The notes under the pieces are model-generated. The model was given only the letters and a program-made list of their open reading frames with translations, was not told the origin of the DNA and searched no databases. Shown here one piece after another: positions 8,446-17,916 of a stretch of DNA of 64,000 nt; position 1 is the stretch's first letter, and each line of letters starts with the position of its first letter. This stretch comes from Bacillota bacterium (GTDB lineage Bacteria > Bacillota > Limnochordia > Darwinibacteriales > DTU012), in NCBI GenBank assembly GCA_012520795.1, contig JAAYNP010000086.1, positions 1 through 64,000 of the forward strand, written 5' to 3'. The translations under genes and the position numbers were made by a program.

Positions 8446-8661
8446 TTATACTCTGTGATGTATATATACAATGCTGCCGGGTTGAAAAGCCGGATGGAGA
8501 TAGGCTTCAGGATCAGTGCTCAAAATCCTCACCACCCTGCCCCGGGCTGCATCAATCGGCTCAACCTGCATTAAACACCCATCAATTTCCATTTCATGAA
8601 AGTTGGCGCAAGCAGTGCCTTCTGCCCAGATCTCTTCATCGGGGATGATTGAATAAAGCAA
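8446..8661 (-). CDS. ylzJ: YlzJ-like small protein
   Basis: The ORF track shows a 112-residue frame, but the family-sized 71-residue protein starts at a TTG at 8661, 8 nt after GGGGAGG, giving (M)LYSIIPDEEIW; B. subtilis YlzJ is also about 71 residues and begins similarly. The start lies against the tepA stop (8663), so translation is probably coupled. The function of YlzJ is unknown; it is conserved behind the ClpP-like TepA in spore formers. Confidence 0.85.
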   Translation of the reverse strand: MLYSIIPDEEIWAEGTACANFHEMEIDGCLMQVEPIDAARGRVVRILSTDPEAYLHPAFQPGSIVYIHHRV

Positions 8662-8662
8662 G

Positions 8663-9502
8663 TCAATGCCCTCCCCTCGTGGGATATCCACCGTAACCGG
8701 ACGGAACTTGCGGATAGTGCGGCGGATAGCTGGGCGGCTGAGGCCAATAGCCGGGCTGATGGACAAAGCGCTGCTGTTTGCCAAAGCCGGGATGATCGAT
8801 AAACATCTTCAACTTGGCGATAGCGGCACCAAGGCCGCCAACCTCGTCAATCAAGCCACAGTTGACTGCCTCTTCCCCAATCAAGACTTTCCCCACATCC
8901 CGCACCAGTTCTCCAGTGCGAAACATCATTTCCCTGAGCTGGACTTCAGCAATCCGGGAGTTGTCCACTATGAACCTGATAATCCGATCCTGCATCTTGT
9001 CCAGGTAATCATAAGTCTGCGGCACCCCGATCACCATCCCGGTCAAACGAATGGGATGAATAGTCATGGTTGCGGTTTCTGCAATAAAGGAATAATCGGC
9101 AGCCACGGCGATGGGTGTCCCGATGGAGTGGCCTCCGCCCAGTACCAGCGATACTGTAGGTTTGGACATTGTCCTGATCATCTCGGCGATGGCCAGTCCG
9201 GCCTCGATATCACCGCCAACCGTGTTTAAAATGATCAGCAGCCCTTTAATCTTAGGGTTTTGCTCAATGGCAACCAGTTGGGGGATGACATGCTCATACT
9301 TTGTGGTTTTGTTGCGGGGAGGCAAGATCAGATGGCCTTCCACCTGGCCGATAATGGGCAGGACATGAAACAGACTTGCCTCATTTGGCAAGTTCATCTG
9401 GCCAAAATGCCGGATTGCCTGGATCGATGCCTGCTCATGGCCGGGCGGGTTGGGCTGCTGCGGTTGACTGGGTTGGCCGGGAACATTCGGTACTGCGGGC
9501 AT
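8663..9502 (-). CDS. tepA: ClpP-like serine protease TepA
   Basis: A 279-residue protein of the ClpP/SppA-like TepA (YmfB) family, reported in B. subtilis as a translocation-enhancing protein that may degrade signal peptides. The crotonase-like fold spans about residues 45-230, with the nucleophile region [19 protein letters not shown] and the [11 protein letters not shown] histidine region. The N-terminus and C-terminus are unusually rich in Pro, Gln and Tyr, as in a flexible tail ([13 protein letters not shown]). It lies between rnj and ylzJ exactly as in B. subtilis. Confidence 0.9.
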   Translation of the reverse strand: MPAVPNVPGQPSQPQQPNPPGHEQASIQAIRHFGQMNLPNEASLFHVLPIIGQVEGHLILPPRNKTTKYEHVIPQLVAIEQNPKIKGLLIILNTVGGDIEAGLAIAEMIRTMSKPTVSLVLGGGHSIGTPIAVAADYSFIAETATMTIHPIRLTGMVIGVPQTYDYLDKMQDRIIRFIVDNSRIAEVQLREMMFRTGELVRDVGKVLIGEEAVNCGLIDEVGGLGAAIAKLKMFIDHPGFGKQQRFVHQPGYWPQPPSYPPHYPQVPSGYGGYPTRGGH

Positions 9503-9566
9503 ATATTATCCCTTCCTTTCCTCATCTAGAGCTAGTATGAGGAAAAACTCGGAGAAATAAACCGGG

Positions 9567-11234
9567 CTATACTTCCATGATGATCGGCAATATCATCGGC
9601 CGGCGTTTCGTCTGTTCATAGAGATAGCGGGATAACCCTTCCCGGACACCCTGTTTGAGCATACCCCACTCAGTCACGCCTCGATCGTCATATTCATCCA
9701 GCACTTCCCTGACCTTTTCCCGGGCTTCTTCAATCAACTGCTCCGACTCTCTTACATAGACGAACCCTCTTGTAACAATATCTGGCCCTGCAAGAAGTTC
9801 GCCGGTGCGGCCGTTGATGGTAACCACCACGATCAAGATTCCATCACTGGCCAATTGGCGCCGATCCCGGAGCACAATATTGCCGACATCACCCACTCCC
9901 AAGCCATCAACATATACCCGGCCGGCATTTACTCGTTCCGCTACTTTAAGCCCTTTTGCCGTAAATTCCAGTACCGAACCTAATTCTGCGATACAGATGT
10001 TTTCTTTGGGCACACCGGTTATTTCCGCCAATTCAGCATGTTTCATCAGCATCCGATGTTCCCCGTGAATAGGCACAAAAAACCTGGGTTTAGTCAAGTT
10101 CAAGAGCAGTTTTAACTCCTCCTGCTTGGCGTGGCCCGATGTATGAATACCGAAATGCGGCTCATAAACCACGGTTGCCCCTTCTTTAAACAAATGATTG
10201 ATGATTTTGCCGACACTCTTTTCGTTACCGGGTATGGGATTGGCGGAAATGATTACTGTATCACCTGGAGCAATCGCCAGTTTCCCATGTTCCGCCATGG
10301 CAATCCTGGTCAGAGCCGACATTGGTTCGCCCTGTGAACCGGTGGTAATGATCACCACTTTGTTTGCCGGAAGTCTGTCAACCTGTTCCACATCAACGAG
10401 CATCCCATCAGGGATCTCCAAATAACCCAGTTCCTGGGCAATGGAAACTACATTCACCATGCTGCGCCCCACGACACAGATCTTTCTGCCTTGGGCTTGT
10501 GAAGCACTGATGATCTGCTGCAAACGGTGCACGTTTGATGCGAAAGTGGCCACAAAGATACGGCCTTCAGCTCTGGCAAACACACGGGCGAATGTTTCCC
10601 CCACTGTCCGCTCCGATTCCGTGTATCCCGGGCGTTCAGCATTGGTTGAATCGGACAGCAGGCAAAGGACTCCTTCATTTCCAAACTGAGCAAGCCTGAA
10701 CAGATCGGTCACCTTGCCGTCGATTGGGGTCTGGTCGAATTTGAAATCGCTGCAGTGAACCACAATCCCCAATGGTGTCCGTACAGCAATAGCAACCACA
10801 TCGGGAATACTGTGATTTACATGGATGAATTCGACATCGAAAGATCCAATCGCAACCCGATCACCCGCCTTGATTTCGTGAAGCGCGGTTGTGCGTTCCA
10901 GGCCTTGCTCCATCAGCTTTAATCTGAGCAGCCCTAAGGTGAGTTTCGTTCCGTAAACCGGGATATTAAACTGTTTCAATAAAAACGGGACTCCACCTAT
11001 ATGATCCTCATGGCCATGAGTAAGGACAACTGCCTTGATTCTGCTCGCATTTTCCAAAAGATACGTGGTGTCGGGAATAACCAGATCTACCCCAGGCATA
11101 TCGTCCTCAGGGAACATGACTCCTGCATCAATGACAATAAGCTCATTGTTCCATTCGAAAACGGTCATGTTCTTGCCGATTTCGCCTATGCCGCCGAGGA
11201 AAATGATCCTAAACTTATTACTTTTTTTTGCCAT
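9567..11234 (-). CDS. rnj: Ribonuclease J
   Basis: RNase J is a metallo-beta-lactamase ribonuclease with endonuclease and 5'-3' exonuclease activity used in mRNA decay and RNA maturation. The 555-residue protein has the complete metal motif LTHGHEDHIGG (residues 71-81), VHCSDFKFDQ, the beta-CASP region and GEHRMLMKHAEL. All catalytic residues are present, so it should be active; the position (dapA-rnj-tepA) matches the rnjB locus of B. subtilis, but motif content alone does not separate J1 from J2. GGAGGCGG precedes the ATG. Confidence 0.93.
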   Translation of the reverse strand: MAKKSNKFRIIFLGGIGEIGKNMTVFEWNNELIVIDAGVMFPEDDMPGVDLVIPDTTYLLENASRIKAVVLTHGHEDHIGGVPFLLKQFNIPVYGTKLTLGLLRLKLMEQGLERTTALHEIKAGDRVAIGSFDVEFIHVNHSIPDVVAIAVRTPLGIVVHCSDFKFDQTPIDGKVTDLFRLAQFGNEGVLCLLSDSTNAERPGYTESERTVGETFARVFARAEGRIFVATFASNVHRLQQIISASQAQGRKICVVGRSMVNVVSIAQELGYLEIPDGMLVDVEQVDRLPANKVVIITTGSQGEPMSALTRIAMAEHGKLAIAPGDTVIISANPIPGNEKSVGKIINHLFKEGATVVYEPHFGIHTSGHAKQEELKLLLNLTKPRFFVPIHGEHRMLMKHAELAEITGVPKENICIAELGSVLEFTAKGLKVAERVNAGRVYVDGLGVGDVGNIVLRDRRQLASDGILIVVVTINGRTGELLAGPDIVTRGFVYVRESEQLIEEAREKVREVLDEYDDRGVTEWGMLKQGVREGLSRYLYEQTKRRPMILPIIMEV

Positions 11235-11361
11235 AAATAAAAACCGCCTCCATCTAAGTTCTCAACTGCAGATCGAAACTCGTTCAACAACATTCAGCCT
11301 ACCGCCGCCCAGTTTTCAATGGTAGGCTCTCAAACAATTCCCGGACAAAATCGTTAGGTCT

Positions 11362-11390
11362 ATTATAAACAAGTTAACTTACTTTTACAA
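11362..11390 (-). promoter_or_regulatory. SigA-type promoter of rnj-tepA-ylzJ
   Basis: Minus strand TTGTAA, 17 nt, TATAAT, with an expected start near 11355. It lies between the dapA terminator and rnj, so rnj-tepA-ylzJ can be transcribed separately from the dap operon. The roughly 120-nt leader contains an imperfect hairpin with arms GCCTACC / GGTAGGC (around 11297-11327), whose role is not known. Confidence 0.8.
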
Positions 11391-11401
11391 CCCAACAGGG
11401 T

Positions 11402-11431
11402 TAAAAAAGGAGCACCATCTACTGGTGCTCC
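11402..11431 (-). terminator. Intrinsic terminator overlapping the 3' end of dapA
   Basis: Minus strand GGAGCACCA, a five-base loop, TGGTGCTCC, then TTTTTT. The 9-bp arms are perfect. The dapA stop codon lies inside the loop, so the terminator is embedded in the end of the gene and separates the dpa-asd-dap operon from rnj. Confidence 0.93.
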
Positions 11432-12306
11432 AACAACCCAAACCTTTTTAGCGTTGCTTTAATCGTTTCTGCTTCGGCTTCCGTCACATCCACCAACGGC
11501 AGCCGCACCGGCCCTGTCTCAATCCCCATATATTCGAGGCTGCGCTTGACCGGCACCGGATTAGTAGTGATGAACATCATCTTAAAGATGGGCAGCAGCT
11601 CCAAATGGATGCTGGTGGCTTCCTGGACCCTGCCTGCCAGGAATGCTTCGACCATAGCCTTAATCCTCCGGCCCACCAAGTGGGCAGCTACACTCACCAC
11701 TCCGCAGCCTCCGACTGCCAAGATTGGCAGGGTAAGACTATCGTCACCGGAAAAAATCAGAAAGTCATCTGGGGTTATGGAACGCAGGTAGCTTACTTGT
11801 TCAAGATTGCCGCTGGCTTCCTTGATGGCTGCAATATTGGGGTTCTCTGCCAGACGGGCCACAGTCTCCGGCAGCAGGTTTACTTGTGTCCGGCCTGGCA
11901 CATTGTACAGCATAATTGGCAAGCTGGAAACCTCAGCTATGGTCTTGAAGTGCTGGTACAACCCTTCCTGGGATGGCTTATTATAGTAAGGCGTGACCAG
12001 CATGATGCCATCGGCACCGGCCTTTTCAGCAGCCTTTGTCAAAGCGATCGTTGCTGCGGTATCGTTGGATCCGGTACCGGCAATCACCTCAGCGCTGCCG
12101 CCCAAATCATTGACAATTTCAGTGAACAGCTGTACCTTTTCCTCAAAAGCCAGCGTTGCTGACTCGCCGGTTGTCCCACAAACAACAACACCATCGGAAC
12201 CATTGTTCACCAGAAGTTCAGCAAGCCGCACGGCTTGTTTGTAATCCACGGAGCCATCCTTTTTCATGGGCGTTACCATTGCTGTATAAATTTGACCTGC
12301 TTTCAC
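11419..12306 (-). CDS. dapA: 4-hydroxy-tetrahydrodipicolinate synthase DapA
   Basis: DapA condenses pyruvate with aspartate semialdehyde, the first step specific to the lysine, diaminopimelate and dipicolinate branch. The 295-residue TIM-barrel protein has the Schiff-base lysine in [10 protein letters not shown], the tyrosine motif MLYNVPGRT and [13 protein letters not shown] near residue 45. GTG at 12306 is 7 nt after GGAGGG and follows the dapG stop closely. It is the last gene of the dpaA-dpaB-asd-dapG-dapA operon. Confidence 0.95.
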   Translation of the reverse strand: MKAGQIYTAMVTPMKKDGSVDYKQAVRLAELLVNNGSDGVVVCGTTGESATLAFEEKVQLFTEIVNDLGGSAEVIAGTGSNDTAATIALTKAAEKAGADGIMLVTPYYNKPSQEGLYQHFKTIAEVSSLPIMLYNVPGRTQVNLLPETVARLAENPNIAAIKEASGNLEQVSYLRSITPDDFLIFSGDDSLTLPILAVGGCGVVSVAAHLVGRRIKAMVEAFLAGRVQEATSIHLELLPIFKMMFITTNPVPVKRSLEYMGIETGPVRLPLVDVTEAEAETIKATLKRFGLLEHQ

Positions 12307-13539
12307 TCACATACCCTCCTTCGCTAACTCGAATTCCGCAAATAAAGCACGTACAGCAGCCAACAAATCCTTTTCCCTTATCAAGCACGAGATATTTGCA
12401 TGGGAGTCGGTTGTTTGGAAGATCGGCACATTCGCCTGCTCCAGACTGCGGACCACCCGGGCCATCACTCCGGGTACACCATGCATGCCGGCGCCAACAA
12501 CAGACACCTTTGCATATCCTTGATCGACTGTGACATTCAAGCCCAGTCCGGCCAAAACCTGTTCTACCACTTTTACCTTGTCATCGTCTATAATAAAAGC
12601 AATCAGTTGTGGCGACAAGTAGATCAAATCTATGCTGATTTGGTTCCGGGCCAACAGGTCAAATACCTGCAGTGTCACCTCTGACTGGTTGAAATCAGCC
12701 AACCCGCTGATCTTGACATGGGCGCGCCTTGGCAAATGGGCAATCCCTGTTACAACCCGGTCAGAGATCTTAGCACCGCCCTTCTTTCCTCCTGGGCCTG
12801 GAGCAATAGTAGTGCCGAACCCGGTTTGATCCGTACCAAGAACCTTCAGTTCAATCCGTGCCTCCATGGCGATCTCAACTGCCCGGGGGTGCACTACTTT
12901 TGCCCCTAGATGGGCGAGTTCCATCACTTCGTTGTAAGTAAGCGCTGCAATTGTGGGAGCATCCGGGATCAACCGGGGGTCAGCCGTCTTGACTCCGTCC
13001 ACATCAGTATAAATCTCCACAATCCGGCACTCCAAGGCGGCAGCAATCGCTACAGCTGTTATATCACTGCCGCCCCGTCCCAAGGTTGTGATCTTTCCGG
13101 ATGGGGACTGCCCCTGAAACCCGGCTATGACAGGAACACATTTCTCGGAGCTGGCCTCAATGACTGCTTCGGGATCAACTGAGATGATTCTTGCATTGCC
13201 AAAGCTCTGATCCGTGACAATCCCCGCCTGCCACCCTGTCATGGCCCGGGCGCGGCACCCCAGTCTGTTAAGGGTTTCTGCAAGGATCACGGCCGAGATA
13301 ACCTCGCCGCAGCTTAAAAGCAAATCAAGATTCTGGGGATCCGGGTTCTTGCTGACGCTGTGTATCAAATCGATTAAACTGTCGGTAGCGTATTTGTCAC
13401 CGGCTCTTCCCATTGCAGAAACCACTACCACAGGAGCACAGCCGGACTCGATCTTCTCAATGATTCTTTGGGCAACCAGATGACGCAAGTTGTCCGTTGT
13501 CAGAGAGCTGCCGCCAAATTTCTGTACACAGAATTCCAC
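12307..13539 (-). CDS. dapG: Aspartate kinase DapG
   Basis: Aspartate kinase makes beta-aspartyl phosphate for the DAP, lysine, threonine and methionine branches; the DapG isozyme of B. subtilis is DAP-inhibited and supports wall and dipicolinate synthesis. The protein of 410 residues starts with the kinase signature VQKFGGSSL, has GRGGSDITAVAIA and TDVDGVKTADPR in the kinase domain, and two C-terminal ACT domains (about 265-405). The long ORF-track start overlaps asd; GTG at 13539, 6 nt after GAGGTG, matches the family N-terminus. Its inhibitor is inferred from synteny only. Confidence 0.93.
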   Translation of the reverse strand: MEFCVQKFGGSSLTTDNLRHLVAQRIIEKIESGCAPVVVVSAMGRAGDKYATDSLIDLIHSVSKNPDPQNLDLLLSCGEVISAVILAETLNRLGCRARAMTGWQAGIVTDQSFGNARIISVDPEAVIEASSEKCVPVIAGFQGQSPSGKITTLGRGGSDITAVAIAAALECRIVEIYTDVDGVKTADPRLIPDAPTIAALTYNEVMELAHLGAKVVHPRAVEIAMEARIELKVLGTDQTGFGTTIAPGPGGKKGGAKISDRVVTGIAHLPRRAHVKISGLADFNQSEVTLQVFDLLARNQISIDLIYLSPQLIAFIIDDDKVKVVEQVLAGLGLNVTVDQGYAKVSVVGAGMHGVPGVMARVVRSLEQANVPIFQTTDSHANISCLIREKDLLAAVRALFAEFELAKEGM

Positions 13540-13544
13540 TGTAC

Positions 13545-14576
13545 TCACCTCATGCCGGCAATCAGATTCTCCCCAATTTGCACCGCATTCAGCGCCGCTC
13601 CCTTCCGGATTTGATCGCCCACTGCCCAAAGGTTCAATCCGGATTCCAAGGACGTATCTTCCCGGATGCGGCCAACCCAGACCAAGTCCTTGCCGGATGT
13701 ATCCAGAGGCATCGGATAGCTTTGGGCTTCCAGATCATCAACCAATTTCAGGCCTGGAGCACTGCTGATCAGCCTTCTGCAATCTTCAGCAGTCAATTTC
13801 ACTTTTGTTTCCACATTGATCGATACGCAGTGAGAGCGCATGACCGGCACCCTTACTGTTGTAGCCGTTATCCTCATTGTCGAATCAGCGAATATTTTCT
13901 GGGTTTCCAGAATCATTTTCCATTCTTCTCTAGTATAGCCCTGCTCACCGGGAACATCTACTTGGGGAATGATGTTGCCGGCAATGGGATAGTGCTTGGG
14001 TAATCCTTTTACGGGCAATACCTGGGCTTCGATCGCCTCGCCCCGGGCATAGGCTTTGGTTTGGGCCTCCAATTCTTCCATGGCGGCATAGCCTGCCCCT
14101 GAAACAGCTTGATAGGTGCTGACTACGACTCTCTCAATCCCTGCATAATCGTAAATGGGCTTTAAAGCTACGCACAGAATGATCGTGGAACAGTTAGGGT
14201 TGGCAATAATCCCCTGGTGACCCTGTGCAGCTGCCATGTTTACTTCCGGCACGACCAGCGGTACATGGGGATCCATGCGGAAGGCACTGGAATTGTCAAT
14301 CACAGTGCAGCCAGCGGCTACTGCTGTTGGAGCCCATTGCCTGCTAACCTCTCCGCCAGCGGCAAAGAATGCCAAGTCCACCCCTTCAAACTGATCTGCA
14401 CCAACAGCCTCGACAGTGTGCTCGCGGTTGTTGAAGACTACCCTTTTACCTGCTGATCGAGGTGATGCCAAGACCTTTAGTGATTTGACCGGAAACTGCC
14501 TTTCCTCCATATTCTGAAGTAGTTCCCGGCCTACGGCTCCCGTGGCTCCCAAAACAGCAACATTCACTGCTCTCAC
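13545..14576 (-). CDS. asd: Aspartate-semialdehyde dehydrogenase Asd
   Basis: Asd reduces aspartyl phosphate to aspartate semialdehyde using NADPH, giving the substrate of DapA. The 343-residue protein has the NADP motif VLGATGAVGRELL, the active cysteine in NPNCSTIIL near residue 131 and the conserved VVSTYQAVSGAG. GTG at 14576 is 7 nt after GGAGGG. The stop codon lies 6 bases before the dapG start, consistent with coupling. Confidence 0.95.
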   Translation of the reverse strand: MRAVNVAVLGATGAVGRELLQNMEERQFPVKSLKVLASPRSAGKRVVFNNREHTVEAVGADQFEGVDLAFFAAGGEVSRQWAPTAVAAGCTVIDNSSAFRMDPHVPLVVPEVNMAAAQGHQGIIANPNCSTIILCVALKPIYDYAGIERVVVSTYQAVSGAGYAAMEELEAQTKAYARGEAIEAQVLPVKGLPKHYPIAGNIIPQVDVPGEQGYTREEWKMILETQKIFADSTMRITATTVRVPVMRSHCVSINVETKVKLTAEDCRRLISSAPGLKLVDDLEAQSYPMPLDTSGKDLVWVGRIREDTSLESGLNLWAVGDQIRKGAALNAVQIGENLIAGMR

Positions 14577-14588
14577 TGCTGTTCCCTC

Positions 14589-15191
14589 CTACTTTGCTTG
14601 CCTCACCGTTCTTTCTATCAGAACTGGCTGCATTTGCTGATGTGAGACCGCAGCCATCATTGCCGGTATGATCAAATTCATGTCCGCTACAAGCGAATTC
14701 GGTTTGTGTTCCGGGTTATCCTGGCCGAACGGTACAAAGAACACATTGCGTGTATTTAACAGCACCCCGATGTTCTTGGCATTCATACCCAGGCCGTCAT
14801 TGGTGGATATGGCCAACAGCACAGGCCTGCAGTTGCGAAGCACAGCCTTTGCCGCCATGGTAACTGCTGTGTCCGTAATGGAATTGGCTAGCTTGGCAGC
14901 TGTATTGCCAGTGCAAGGGGCGATAACCATGAGATCCAATAACTGTTTCGGCCCGATTGGTTCCGCATCAACAATTTCTATTATAACAGGTTTGGCGGCC
15001 AACTGCTCAAATTTCTTGATAATTTCTCTGCCTTTGCCAAACCGGGTGTCCGTGAACGCCACCGCATGAGAAGCAATCGGATAAAGATCCACACCAAGCG
15101 ACACCAACTTCTCAATTTGAGGCCATACATCCTGGTACGTACAGTGACTCCCGGTAATTGCAAAACCAACCCGCAAGCCCTCAAGTTGCAT
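14589..15191 (-). CDS. dpaB: Dipicolinate synthase subunit B (SpoVFB/DpaB)
   Basis: DpaB is the flavoprotein-like subunit of dipicolinate synthase, which makes the calcium chelator dipicolinic acid in the mother cell for loading into the forespore. The ORF track begins about 46 codons too early; ATG at 15191 gives a 200-residue protein, the family length, starting with the GLRVGFAITGSHCTY motif, and APCTGNTAAKLANSITDTAV is present near residue 85. It follows dpaA by 4 bases. Spore heat resistance would depend on it. Confidence 0.95.
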   Translation of the reverse strand: MQLEGLRVGFAITGSHCTYQDVWPQIEKLVSLGVDLYPIASHAVAFTDTRFGKGREIIKKFEQLAAKPVIIEIVDAEPIGPKQLLDLMVIAPCTGNTAAKLANSITDTAVTMAAKAVLRNCRPVLLAISTNDGLGMNAKNIGVLLNTRNVFFVPFGQDNPEHKPNSLVADMNLIIPAMMAAVSHQQMQPVLIERTVRQAK

Positions 15192-15195
15192 GCTC

Positions 15196-16083
15196 TCAGC
15201 CTCCCAAAAGCGTTTTGAGCAATGGAGGAATGCAATCAGAGAGGATCTTGCCGGCAGTAACCGGTGCAACCCTGCCGGGCAGTGACAATGCCAAAATCGC
15301 CTTAATCCCAAGGCGTTCGGCAGCGGCAAAGTCTACGCCGCCGGGTGCTGCTGCCAAATCAATAATTACCGTGTCCGGCTTAAGGCGTTCAAGATAACTT
15401 TCAGTAATCACCAAGGCGGGTATGGTATTATAAATCAAATCAAAATCAACAATAGTATTCAACTCAGAAAGCAAAACCGGGTGCAAACCGATCTCGACTG
15501 CCCTGGCCAAACGCGCTTTGTTCCGATCGACAGCCGTCACCTTTGCTCCCAGCGCCGCCAGTTTTCCTGCAAGCGTTTGGCCGCAGCGGCCGAAACCGAC
15601 TACCAGGCAGCGAGAGCCGTGAATTGTAATGGGTAATTCTTCCATACCAAGCTGGATTGCTCCTTCTGCCGTCGGTATGGAATTTAAGATTGCAATCTCA
15701 TCGATATCAGCAGTCTCGACCAACCTAAGACCGTGCTCTACGGCCAACCGGGCAATCACTGGTTTGGCAACGCCGATTAAAACCACAGTATCCGGTGCCA
15801 GGGTTGGCAGAATTACGGTTAAGTCGATGGGTTCCAGATCATCCAGGCGAGTAAAGATTTTACCGTCCAAATCCGTATTCGCTACAGGGGCGACCACCAC
15901 CTGGACTCCGCTCACGGCTGCGAATGGATCACGAAAATGCTTGGCCGGTTTCAGGCCAGGATCGGGAGGAAAGCCCACCAAACGCAAATCAGTCCTCAAT
16001 TCCAATAATGTCTTTGCCAATTCCAATTCGCGCCGATCACCGCCTAGCATGGCGACAGGCAGTCCGGCTAGATCCCTGTTCAT
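15196..16083 (-). CDS. dpaA: Dipicolinate synthase subunit A (SpoVFA/DpaA)
   Basis: DpaA is the dehydrogenase-like subunit of dipicolinate synthase, acting with DpaB on the product of DapA. The 295-residue protein has an N-terminal substrate domain and a Rossmann domain with LVVGFGRCGQTLA near residue 155. ATG at 16083 lies 7 nt after GGAGGAGG; the ORF-track start upstream has no such site. The gene heads the dpaA-dpaB-asd-dapG-dapA operon, so spore DPA and wall DAP precursors are made from one transcript. Confidence 0.95.
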   Translation of the reverse strand: MNRDLAGLPVAMLGGDRRELELAKTLLELRTDLRLVGFPPDPGLKPAKHFRDPFAAVSGVQVVVAPVANTDLDGKIFTRLDDLEPIDLTVILPTLAPDTVVLIGVAKPVIARLAVEHGLRLVETADIDEIAILNSIPTAEGAIQLGMEELPITIHGSRCLVVGFGRCGQTLAGKLAALGAKVTAVDRNKARLARAVEIGLHPVLLSELNTIVDFDLIYNTIPALVITESYLERLKPDTVIIDLAAAPGGVDFAAAERLGIKAILALSLPGRVAPVTAGKILSDCIPPLLKTLLGG

Positions 16084-16156
16084 GAAACAACCTCCTCCCC
16101 AAATCACTCAAGGTTAGTATATGAGTCGGGTTGGAGGTCTGTGAATTGCGCTTCTG

Positions 16157-16936
16157 CTACCACAAGAGCTGTTCTAACCCATAGACAACACCTGTCAAAG
16201 TATGGATCTTGCGAATCGCCAGAAGCACGCCGGGCATGAAACTCTCGCGGTGAGTTGAATCATGCCTGATGGTCAACAGCTGCCCGGAAGAACTGAATAC
16301 TATCTCTTGATGGGCGACATAACCGGGCAGGCGCAGGCTGTGAATATGTACCCGTCCGCTCTTTGCTCCTCTGGCTCCTGCGAGCATTTCACTTTGATCC
16401 GGATTGGCCGGCTGCTGCCCGCTGAGTGCCTGATTGATCATCTCAGCCGTTTTGATCGCAGTGCCGCTGGGGGCGTCTTGCTTCTGCCGATGATGATACT
16501 CGATTATTTCCACATGGGGGAAGTACTTGGCAGCCTCCTGGGCAAACCGCATCATCAGCAGTGCGCCTATGGCAAAATTGGGAGCGATGAGAGCGGCCCA
16601 ATCATCCCTGGTGACACTGGCTTGCAGTTCGCCAATCTGATCTGAAGTGATTCCAGTGGTCCCAACAATCACACGGATCCCTTTGTTCATACAGGTTTTG
16701 ATGTTCTCCATGACCACGCTGGGCGAGGTGAAATCAACCACCACATCGGGGTTGGTGGCAGAGATGGCCTCCTCCAGATTGGTGAAGACGGCAAGCTCAC
16801 CATATTGGTTGTGGGGCTTTGTTTCAACCGCCGGATCGGCACCGGCGACAACCTGCATGTCGGTTTCTTTACCAACTGCTTTGATCACTTCGCTCCCCAT
16901 TTTGCCTAAAGCTCCACTGACTATGACGCGCTTCAT
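16157..16936 (-). CDS. dapB: 4-hydroxy-tetrahydrodipicolinate reductase DapB
   Basis: DapB reduces the DapA product to tetrahydrodipicolinate, the branch point from which DPA synthesis diverges. The 259-residue protein has a Rossmann motif (VIVSGALGKMGSEV) and the catalytic motif EYHHRQKQDAPSGTA near residue 145. The GGTGGAG site precedes ATG. It lies 73 bases upstream of dpaA and in the same direction, a position not found in B. subtilis, where dapB is elsewhere; here the whole DAP and DPA branch is together. Confidence 0.95.
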   Translation of the reverse strand: MKRVIVSGALGKMGSEVIKAVGKETDMQVVAGADPAVETKPHNQYGELAVFTNLEEAISATNPDVVVDFTSPSVVMENIKTCMNKGIRVIVGTTGITSDQIGELQASVTRDDWAALIAPNFAIGALLMMRFAQEAAKYFPHVEIIEYHHRQKQDAPSGTAIKTAEMINQALSGQQPANPDQSEMLAGARGAKSGRVHIHSLRLPGYVAHQEIVFSSSGQLLTIRHDSTHRESFMPGVLLAIRKIHTLTGVVYGLEQLLW

Positions 16937-17003
16937 ACCCTATCTCCACCTCACCTGAAATGATCCATTTTTCTGGATCGGTTCAGGAAAATCCTGCTGA
17001 TTG

Positions 17004-17031
17004 GAAAAAGAGACTGCGGCTGCAGTCCCTT
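17004..17031 (-). terminator. Intrinsic terminator after the stress protein gene
   Basis: Minus strand GGGACTGC, loop, GCAGTCTC followed by TTTTT (A run at 17005-17009 on the plus strand). It sits just after the stop codon of the YflT-like gene and separates it from dapB. Confidence 0.85.
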
Positions 17032-17042
17032 TTTTCTCACCT

Positions 17043-17546
17043 TTAGTTGTTTTCACCACCGTGGCACTCCACGTCTCGAGCGCCATTGCGGCGCAAGATG
17101 GCACTGGCCTCATTGGCTTTGTCACCGCTCGTCTCAATTACAGCCAGAATGCCTCCTGCCTTTAGTTTTTGTTCATATTCCCGGCCTCGTTCCTCGGGAA
17201 TGCCCAAGTCGATTAGACCACCGGCAATCCCACCTGTTACTGCCCCCGAAAGAGCTCCTGCCAAAGGCCCGGCAGCTACAATTGGGCCAATGCCAGGTAT
17301 CGCCAGTGCCCCTACACCGGCCAGAATACCCGCAAGCCCACCTAAAGCACCTCCCCATGCCGTACCGTCAGCAATGTTTTCATTGGTGCCGAATTCTCCG
17401 CCGACTTCCATGTCGCTCTTTTTTGCCTTGCCTTGTTCTTTGGCAATGATTGAGATTTCGTTCTCTGTAAATCCCTTTTCTCGTAACGCTTTCACTGCCT
17501 TTTCTGCAGCTTCAGTTTGATTGAATACCCCTATTACTGTCGACAA
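17043..17546 (-). CDS. General stress protein, YflT-type domain with glycine-rich hydrophobic core
   Basis: A 167-residue protein. Residues 1-40 match the YflT/general stress protein 17M type domain (VIGVFNQTEAAEKAVKALREKGFTENEISII). Residues 65-120 are a Gly/Ala/Pro-rich hydrophobic block (GGALGGLAGILAGVGALAIPG), and the C-terminal 40 residues form a second alpha/beta element (GGILAVIETSGDKANEASAIL). Similar proteins occur in sporeformers as stress proteins, but the molecular role is unknown. It interrupts the otherwise conserved ymxH-dpaA order. Confidence 0.8.
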   Translation of the reverse strand: MSTVIGVFNQTEAAEKAVKALREKGFTENEISIIAKEQGKAKKSDMEVGGEFGTNENIADGTAWGGALGGLAGILAGVGALAIPGIGPIVAAGPLAGALSGAVTGGIAGGLIDLGIPEERGREYEQKLKAGGILAVIETSGDKANEASAILRRNGARDVECHGGENN

Positions 17547-17607
17547 CTATCTAATCCCCCTTTCCTGAAATGGGTACACCGTTATTCTACCCATCAAAGA
17601 GGGCAAA

Positions 17608-17877
17608 TTATTCTAAATCAAGTCTGCGGACAATATCTTCATAGTCCTGAGCCTTTGTCAAATCAACAATGATCAAGTCTCTTCCAATTTTTTTGATGCC
17701 CTGCCAAGGGACGACTATCATCCTTTTGTGAAACCAACTCTTGCCGTAAGGGATGATAATCGAATCGACAACACCGGTTTTGGTGTTGATGATTAAATCA
17801 GTGTCATTGACAACACCAAGGCGGATTCCCTCATCAAAGCACACGATTTCTTTCCCGGCCAAATCGGAATATCGCAC
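17608..17877 (-). CDS. ymxH: YlmC/YmxH family PRC-barrel sporulation protein
   Basis: A small single-domain PRC-barrel protein of 89 residues (MRYSDLAGKEIVCFDEGIRLG, then LIINTKTGVVDSIIIP). B. subtilis YmxH, 85 residues, lies at the same place just before dpaA. GTG at 17877 is 7 nt after GGTGGAG and gives a family-like start; the upstream GTG at 17892 is less well placed. Members are linked to sporulation but the role is unknown. Confidence 0.85.
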   Translation of the reverse strand: MRYSDLAGKEIVCFDEGIRLGVVNDTDLIINTKTGVVDSIIIPYGKSWFHKRMIVVPWQGIKKIGRDLIIVDLTKAQDYEDIVRRLDLE

Positions 17878-17916
17878 ACCAACCAGCTCCACCCAGTGAG
17901 AATTCCGAGCATTGCT